DNA from: UBA7803 sp041690675
GTDB lineage: Bacteria; Pseudomonadota; Gammaproteobacteria; Pseudomonadales; Azotimanducaceae
Direction of reading: 5' to 3'
Assembly: GCA_041690675.1 (NCBI GenBank)
Contig: JAWLGU010000003.1
Span: 1-64,000, forward strand
Length of the DNA stretch: 64,000 nt
The translations under genes were made by a program, and so were the position numbers. Shown piece after piece: positions 61,309-64,000 of the stretch; positions within the stretch are counted from its first letter, which is position 1; each line of letters opens with the position of its first letter. The notes beneath the pieces were generated by a model that was not told the DNA's origin, made no database searches, and saw only the letters and a program-made list of their open reading frames with translations.

Positions 61309-61926
61309 ATGCCACACGAGATCAAACTCTACGAGCTCGCGCCGACCCGATCCGCCCGCTGTCGCTGGACGCTCCTGGAGGCGGGCCTCGAGTTCCAGTC
61401 CATAGGCAACGATCCCGGCATCATCGGCAGCGCGGAGCTTCGTCGGCTTCATCCGCTGGGTAAGCTGCCGGTCGCGGTGATCGACGGAAAGCCGTTGTTC
61501 GAGTCCGCGGCGATCTCGGCGGCCATCGCCGACCTGGTCCCGGAACGGCGCCTCATCGCGGCGCCTGGCACCTGGTCGCGGGCGCTGCACGATCAGTGGG
61601 TGATGTTCGCGCTGACCGAGCTGGAGCCCTGGGTGTGGACCGCGGAGCTGAACACGCTGGACTTCGTTCTGCCGAAGGATCAGCACGTCCCCGAGATCGT
61701 TCCGCAGTGCGAGAGGATGTTCAAAAAGGCGGCCGCCGCGCTGGACGTGGAACTGTCCAGGTCGCCCTATCTGATCGAAGGTCGCTTCACGGTCAGCGAC
61801 ATCATCGTCGGCTACACGCTCAATTTCGGCGCCGAGTTCGGCTGGATCGACGAGTTCTCCCACCTGCGCGCGTACCTCGAGCGGTTGTTCGAGCGCGAGC
61901 ACTGCACGCTGGTCCGGAACGGCTAG
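61309..61926 (+). CDS. Glutathione S-transferase family protein
   Basis: 205 residues from ATG 61309. The thioredoxin-like N-domain has KLYELAPTRSARCRWTLLEAG, the cis-Pro in GKLPVAVIDG and the ES motif FESAAI; the helical C-domain has SPYLIEGRFTVSDIIVGYTL with the N-capping box. It would conjugate glutathione to electrophiles such as epoxides from P450 or Rieske chemistry. Promoter region is shared with the divergent AraC gene. Confidence 0.91.
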   Translation: MPHEIKLYELAPTRSARCRWTLLEAGLEFQSIGNDPGIIGSAELRRLHPLGKLPVAVIDGKPLFESAAISAAIADLVPERRLIAAPGTWSRALHDQWVMFALTELEPWVWTAELNTLDFVLPKDQHVPEIVPQCERMFKKAAAALDVELSRSPYLIEGRFTVSDIIVGYTLNFGAEFGWIDEFSHLRAYLERLFEREHCTLVRNG

Positions 61927-62042
61927 CAACGCTGCAGCACGCCCAGGGTCTCCGTTGCGCGTGACGGGTCCTGTTGATGGTCAATGCGTCCTGTCGAACA
62001 CCCGCTACCATCGAGCGGAGCACTGCACCGGGGAGCACACGC

Positions 62043-62486
62043 ATGAGCTATCTCAGGTTCGGCGCGATGATCGTGACGTCGACGCTGATCATGTACGGCA
62101 TCATGTACCTGAACACCTTCGAGCTCAGCCACGTGAGGTTCAGCGAAACCCGGGTGTACATGGCCTTGCTGATGGGTTCGTGCATGGCCATCGTGATGCT
62201 GAGCTTCATGCTCTCGATGTATGCGAACCGCTGGACAAACCTGGGGGTTTATCTCGGCAGCGCACTGATCTTCGTGGCTGCGCTCTGGTTGGTCCGCAGC
62301 CAGACCACGGTGGATCAGGTTTCCTACATGCGCGCGATGATTCCGCACCACTCCATCGCCATCCTGACCAGCGAGCGGGCGAAGATAACCGACCCGCGGG
62401 TGCGTGAGCTGGCGGACGAGATCATCGCCAGCCAGCGCCGGGAAATCCTCGAGATGGAAAACCTGATCGAGGACCTCACCGACTGA
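62043..62486 (+). CDS. DUF305 membrane protein
   Basis: 147 residues from ATG 62043. Three hydrophobic segments (about 5-22, 39-58, 66-84) precede the DUF305 helical domain with the motif MIPHHSIAI, then LADEIIASQRREILEMENLI. DUF305 proteins use His residues to bind copper or other metals and are linked to metal handling, but the function is not settled. The extra TM part makes it membrane-bound. It is convergent with the VKOR-like gene. Confidence 0.88.
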   Translation: MSYLRFGAMIVTSTLIMYGIMYLNTFELSHVRFSETRVYMALLMGSCMAIVMLSFMLSMYANRWTNLGVYLGSALIFVAALWLVRSQTTVDQVSYMRAMIPHHSIAILTSERAKITDPRVRELADEIIASQRREILEMENLIEDLTD

Positions 62487-62495
62487 GACGGCGGA

Positions 62496-64000
62496 TCAGA
62501 CCATGAGGCGCTCCCAGCTGCCGTAGCGGCCGTGCACGTGGCCGCGGGGCAGGGTGGCGGCAATCAGCAGCACCCCCGCCACGAAGCTGGCGACAGTGGC
62601 GCCATCCCCCGGCTGATATACGAACGGCGTGATCAAGAGCGAAACGCCCAGGGCCACGTTGAGATACCGCACCGCCCGCGCCACCTCCGCCCAGGCGATC
62701 ACGGAAACGGTGACGACCAGGGAGCCGATGAGGTGATCCGCGTTGGCCATGCTGCCTTCGGTCCCCAGGGTGAGCCGGGTGAACATCAGCCACAGACCGA
62801 TGAGGGCACAGGCCACCAGGGTCCACGGCGGGGTCACGCCTTCGCTCAACATGTCGTGCAGTATCTGCGCGGGAGAGCGCTCGAAATCCCGGCTCAGCGA
62901 TGCCGTCGCCGACATATCGCCGGGGCGCGGCTGGTGCACGTCGGTGTCGCCGGTGAAGAATATGCGCAGCCACGGCCGTCCCGCGCGGCGCCGGCGCAAC
63001 AGAAACTGGCCCGTTGCCACCAACTCGTTGGCGGAGTAGGTAATCTGCAGCAGCATGGCGGCCGCCGCAATCAGGCACAGCGCGCACCACGTGCCGATGA
63101 GGATGGGCTGAATCACGATGAACGTGATTGAGACGATGCCCAGAGGCACGATCAGGAACCCGAAGGACGCCACCACCCAGGGCATGGTCCGCCAGCGTCG
63201 CGGTGAGCCGATGATGCCGAGCAGGATTTCGAGCGTGTAGACCACCGCCCCGAGCCCCGCATCGGGGACCGGGAAGGCCTTCGATATATCGGAGGTGATA
63301 ACGGCGGCGGTGCCGTTGGGTGCGTTCGGGCCACCGGGGAAGAACGGATCCCAGATGCGGTCCACGTGGCCGAGCTGGTAAGCGGTCATGTACATGGAGC
63401 AGAACAGCCCCACGAACGCCAGCACGATGATCGGCAGACGCTGGAGCCAGCTCGACGGCGACGTCGTCCAGCCCGGCGGAACCGTGGGGCCGGTGAGCGC
63501 CGCCGCGGGCGACACCCCCGGGGGCGGCCGGCTCGCCGCCGCGAGGCCGATTGCGGCGGCGCCCAGCAAGGTGTCGTTGAGATAGGCGGCGGGCGTGGGC
63601 GCCCAGAACAGCAGGGGAGCCATCAGCAGCCAGACGCCGACCAGCGCCGCGCCCCAGCGCAACGGCGCGGCGCGCCAGGACAGCGAACCCAGCGCCAGCG
63701 CCGCCAGAAGGACCCCCGACACCACATCGCTTCGGCTCATGGCCGCCGATTCGTATCCGAGGATGAACGGCGCCAGCATCAGCCAGCAGCCGATGGCGAC
63801 GTTGAGGAAGTGGGCCCAGAGAAAGCTCGCGTGTTGATCCCGGAACCGGCGTTCGTAGCGCGTGCGCACGGTGTCCGGGTGGTCACCCATTTCGGCCCCC
63901 GGCTCCGTGGCGGCCTCCAGCCAGGGCGGCGGCAGCACACCGTTCTTCCGGTACCAGCCGTGCGGGTCGCGCTCGAGTGACTCGACCAGCGCAGGCAGGG
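62496..64000 (-). CDS. Vitamin K epoxide reductase-like / SPW-repeat membrane protein, 5-prime end outside window
   Basis: At least 500 codons on the minus strand with no stop up to the edge; the segment beyond 63938 (LVESLERDPHGWYRKNGVLP) reads like real protein, so the gene probably starts outside. ATG 63890 is a possible internal start with GGGGG upstream. Two SPW-type membrane repeats (AHFLNVAIGCWLMLAPFILG and WGAALVGVWLLMAP) are followed by a VKOR-like four-helix core with the CxxC motif GTWCALCL and an earlier Cys in LFCSMYM, then another SPW repeat. VKOR proteins reoxidise disulfide-forming systems through quinones. Confidence 0.8.
   Translation of the reverse strand, partial: LPALVESLERDPHGWYRKNGVLPPPWLEAATEPGAEMGDHPDTVRTRYERRFRDQHASFLWAHFLNVAIGCWLMLAPFILGYESAAMSRSDVVSGVLLAALALGSLSWRAAPLRWGAALVGVWLLMAPLLFWAPTPAAYLNDTLLGAAAIGLAAASRPPPGVSPAAALTGPTVPPGWTTSPSSWLQRLPIIVLAFVGLFCSMYMTAYQLGHVDRIWDPFFPGGPNAPNGTAAVITSDISKAFPVPDAGLGAVVYTLEILLGIIGSPRRWRTMPWVVASFGFLIVPLGIVSITFIVIQPILIGTWCALCLIAAAAMLLQITYSANELVATGQFLLRRRRAGRPWLRIFFTGDTDVHQPRPGDMSATASLSRDFERSPAQILHDMLSEGVTPPWTLVACALIGLWLMFTRLTLGTEGSMANADHLIGSLVVTVSVIAWAEVARAVRYLNVALGVSLLITPFVYQPGDGATVASFVAGVLLIAATLPRGHVHGRYGSWERLMV

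Noticed and set aside
1..64000. tRNA, rRNA, CRISPR, insertion sequences or prophage
   Set aside because: No cloverleaf-like or rRNA sequence, no regularly spaced repeats and no transposase or integrase frame were seen.

Overview
This is G+C-rich chromosomal DNA with dense, mostly operonic genes from a Gram-negative bacterium. TonB-dependent outer-membrane receptors, an RND efflux pair, Rieske oxygenases, spinster-type MFS transporters and many short-chain dehydrogenases (SDRs) fit an oxidative degrader of hydrophobic polycyclic or terpenoid/steroid-like compounds. Best guess is Gammaproteobacteria; this is inferred from gene types, with no rRNA or other taxonomic marker in the window. No tRNA, rRNA, CRISPR array, transposase, integrase or phage gene was seen.

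Layout. 1-2750 (minus): DUF35 Zn-ribbon/OB-fold protein, thiolase-like protein, LLM flavin oxidoreductase and the first 45 codons of a 2-oxoacid:ferredoxin oxidoreductase alpha subunit. 2852-9717 (plus): an eight-gene run of SDR, aldo/keto reductase, Nif11-like small protein, EthD-like protein, P450, P450-like protein lacking the heme cysteine, P450 and [3Fe-4S] ferredoxin. 9809-18287: aldehyde dehydrogenase, RND adaptor and pump, ThuA-like protein, SDR, two small membrane proteins. 18442-23696: two Rieske oxygenase loci with a Rieske ferredoxin and NTF2-like proteins. 23842-31406: P450, CMD protein, acyl-CoA synthetase, SDR, NTF2-like proteins and a LuxR-type regulator. 31617-39010: KstD-like flavoprotein, NTF2-like protein, OYE-family reductase, MFS transporter, two SDRs. 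39080-46066 (minus): two TonB receptors, MFS transporter and VOC protein. 46229-52713 (plus): two SDRs, MFS transporter, Rieske oxygenase, truncated hemoglobin and an acyl-CoA dehydrogenase-fold protein. 52791-58787: three P450s, a 7Fe ferredoxin, two VOC proteins and an SDR remnant. 58986-64000: a second gene remnant, an exported protein, an AraC regulator, a GST, a DUF305 protein and a VKOR/SPW membrane protein running off the edge.

How it may work together (inference): TonB receptors and MFS transporters import a hydrophobic substrate. Six apparently competent P450s and three Rieske oxygenases hydroxylate it. SDRs, the aldo/keto reductase, KstD-like and OYE-like flavoproteins and aldehyde dehydrogenase adjust oxidation state. 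CoA ligase, thiolase-like/DUF35 pair and acyl-CoA dehydrogenase-like protein handle side-chain or ring cleavage. NTF2- and VOC-fold proteins supply isomerase, dehydratase or lyase steps.

The two most interesting signals are (i) a 22-bp dyad, consensus AAACCGTCA-N4-TGACGGTTT, found in at least seven intergenic regions in front of P450, Rieske, SDR, TonB-receptor and acyl-CoA dehydrogenase-like genes, which looks like the operator of one regulon, and (ii) the P450-like pseudoenzyme encoded between two intact P450s and accompanied by a Nif11-like small protein.
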